A stretch of 64,000 nucleotides of DNA, from positions 1 to 64,000 of the forward strand of contig CABZRN010000004.1 in the NCBI GenBank assembly GCA_902528175.1, given 5' to 3'. The stretch comes from an uncultured Pelagibacteraceae bacterium (lineage in GTDB: Bacteria; Pseudomonadota; Alphaproteobacteria; Pelagibacterales; Pelagibacteraceae). The notes beneath the pieces were generated by a model. That model was not told the origin of the DNA and ran no database searches. It saw only the letters and a program-made list of their open reading frames with translations. Both the position numbers and the translations under genes were made by a program. Below, one piece after another: positions 63,672 through 64,000 of this stretch. Every line of letters begins with the position of its first letter. Positions within the stretch are counted from its first letter, which is position 1.

Positions 63672-64000
63672 ATGACTGTTTTGTTGGACTGTATAAATAA
63701 AAGATCTAATACCAATTGTATATGGTTAATGAGGCAAGCTGGTAGATATTTACCAGAATTCAGAAAAATAAGATCAGAAAATTTAGATTTTATAAAATTA
63801 TGTCTTAATGAAAACTTATCATCCGAGATCACTGTACAACCGTTAAGAAGATTTGAAATAGACGCAGCAATAATATTTTCTGATATTTTATTAGTTCCCT
63901 ATGCCTTAGGACAAACAGTTAGCTTCAGGAAAAATTTTGGACCGATATTAGGTAATCTTGACTTAAATAAAATAGTTTTAACAAATGAAACAGAATTCGT
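63672..64000 (+). CDS. hemE: Uroporphyrinogen decarboxylase HemE, N-terminal part (cut by window edge)
   Basis: Found by direct translation, since the frame runs off the right edge. The 109 visible residues begin [20 protein letters not shown] and contain the substrate loop [35 protein letters not shown] (catalytic Asp) and [11 protein letters not shown]. HemE makes coproporphyrinogen III, following HemC and HemD encoded at 30.5-32 kb. Its location beside the putative origin is conserved in alphaproteobacteria. Start at the ATG 63672. Confidence 0.93.
   Translation, partial: MTVLLDCINKRSNTNCIWLMRQAGRYLPEFRKIRSENLDFIKLCLNENLSSEITVQPLRRFEIDAAIIFSDILLVPYALGQTVSFRKNFGPILGNLDLNKIVLTNETEF

Noticed and set aside
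1-64000. CRISPR arrays, insertion sequences, prophage or integrase genes
   Set aside because: No direct-repeat arrays, transposase or integrase motifs, or phage genes were found on either strand.

Overview
The window comes from a very AT-rich, extremely compact alphaproteobacterial genome, almost certainly SAR11 (Candidatus Pelagibacter or a close relative). The evidence is poly-A/T-rich codon use with Lys/Asn/Ile-rich proteins, intergenic gaps of mostly 0-100 bases, many overlapping genes, and classic alphaproteobacterial gene orders: rpe-heparinase-purH; hisB-H-A-F-E beside hslVU; and fxsA-secB-dnaQ-coaE-aroE-maf-ppsR leading up to hemE. Apart from one putative replication-origin region (about 280 bases before hemE) no stretch near 300 bases lacks a gene. 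I see no insertion sequences, phage genes or CRISPR arrays.

Layout. 1-11 kb (minus strand): a transport and catabolism island with an EamA permease (cut by the window edge), a tiny membrane protein, an amidase, a complete TRAP transporter (DctM, DctQ, Tat-exported DctP) with an internal hairpin terminator, a D-2-hydroxyacid dehydrogenase, an FAD-linked D-lactate/glycolate-type oxidase, an aminotransferase and two tandem FMN-dependent L-2-hydroxyacid dehydrogenases. Together they suggest uptake of 2-hydroxy or 2-oxo acids, oxidation of both stereoisomers, and transamination. 11-15.7 kb: a PagL-like outer-membrane lipid A deacylase followed by the cytochrome c maturation genes ccmC-D-E-F-G-H. 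A strong hairpin with a CU-rich, anti-Shine-Dalgarno-like loop lies before ccmC. 15.8-20.6 kb: hspQ, yciB/ispZ, a DUF2794 protein, a Bax-inhibitor-1 protein, an aldo/keto reductase, an IalB-family protein and argG.

20.6-26.6 kb: an accessory light and flavin module: a photolyase-like protein whose FAD domain comes first, a Cys-rich secreted protein paired with a CRTAC1-like FG-GAP/ASPIC-UnbV protein, a 42-aa DUF2256 zinc-ribbon protein missed by the ORF track, a DUF393 thiol protein, a cryptochrome/photolyase with an incomplete Fe-S cysteine set, and an SDR lacking its catalytic Tyr. 26.7-35.3 kb: two TPR/O-GlcNAc-transferase-like proteins flanking folD, yggT, an MscS channel, hemD, hemC and tsaD. 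35.3-41 kb: an EVE protein, acetyl-CoA synthetase with an unusual basic N-terminal extension, and a well-translated sodium:solute (probably acetate) symporter pair ending in a clear terminator.

41-48.7 kb: rpe, heparinase II/III family, purH, phhB, tRNA-Gly(GCC), a TPR-sulfotransferase, a LON-domain protein and a UbiH-like monooxygenase. 48.7-56.1 kb: ftsK-lolA, then GNAT, HIT, a small anchored protein and the his operon with an inserted methyltransferase-like gene. 56.2-64 kb: hslVU, smr, a Tim44-like gene, fxsA, secB, dnaQ, coaE, aroE, maf, ppsR, the putative oriC and the start of hemE. Four convergent gene pairs share a single TTAA as both stop codons, and three same-strand pairs overlap through ATGAATAA. 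Both are vivid signs of genome streamlining.
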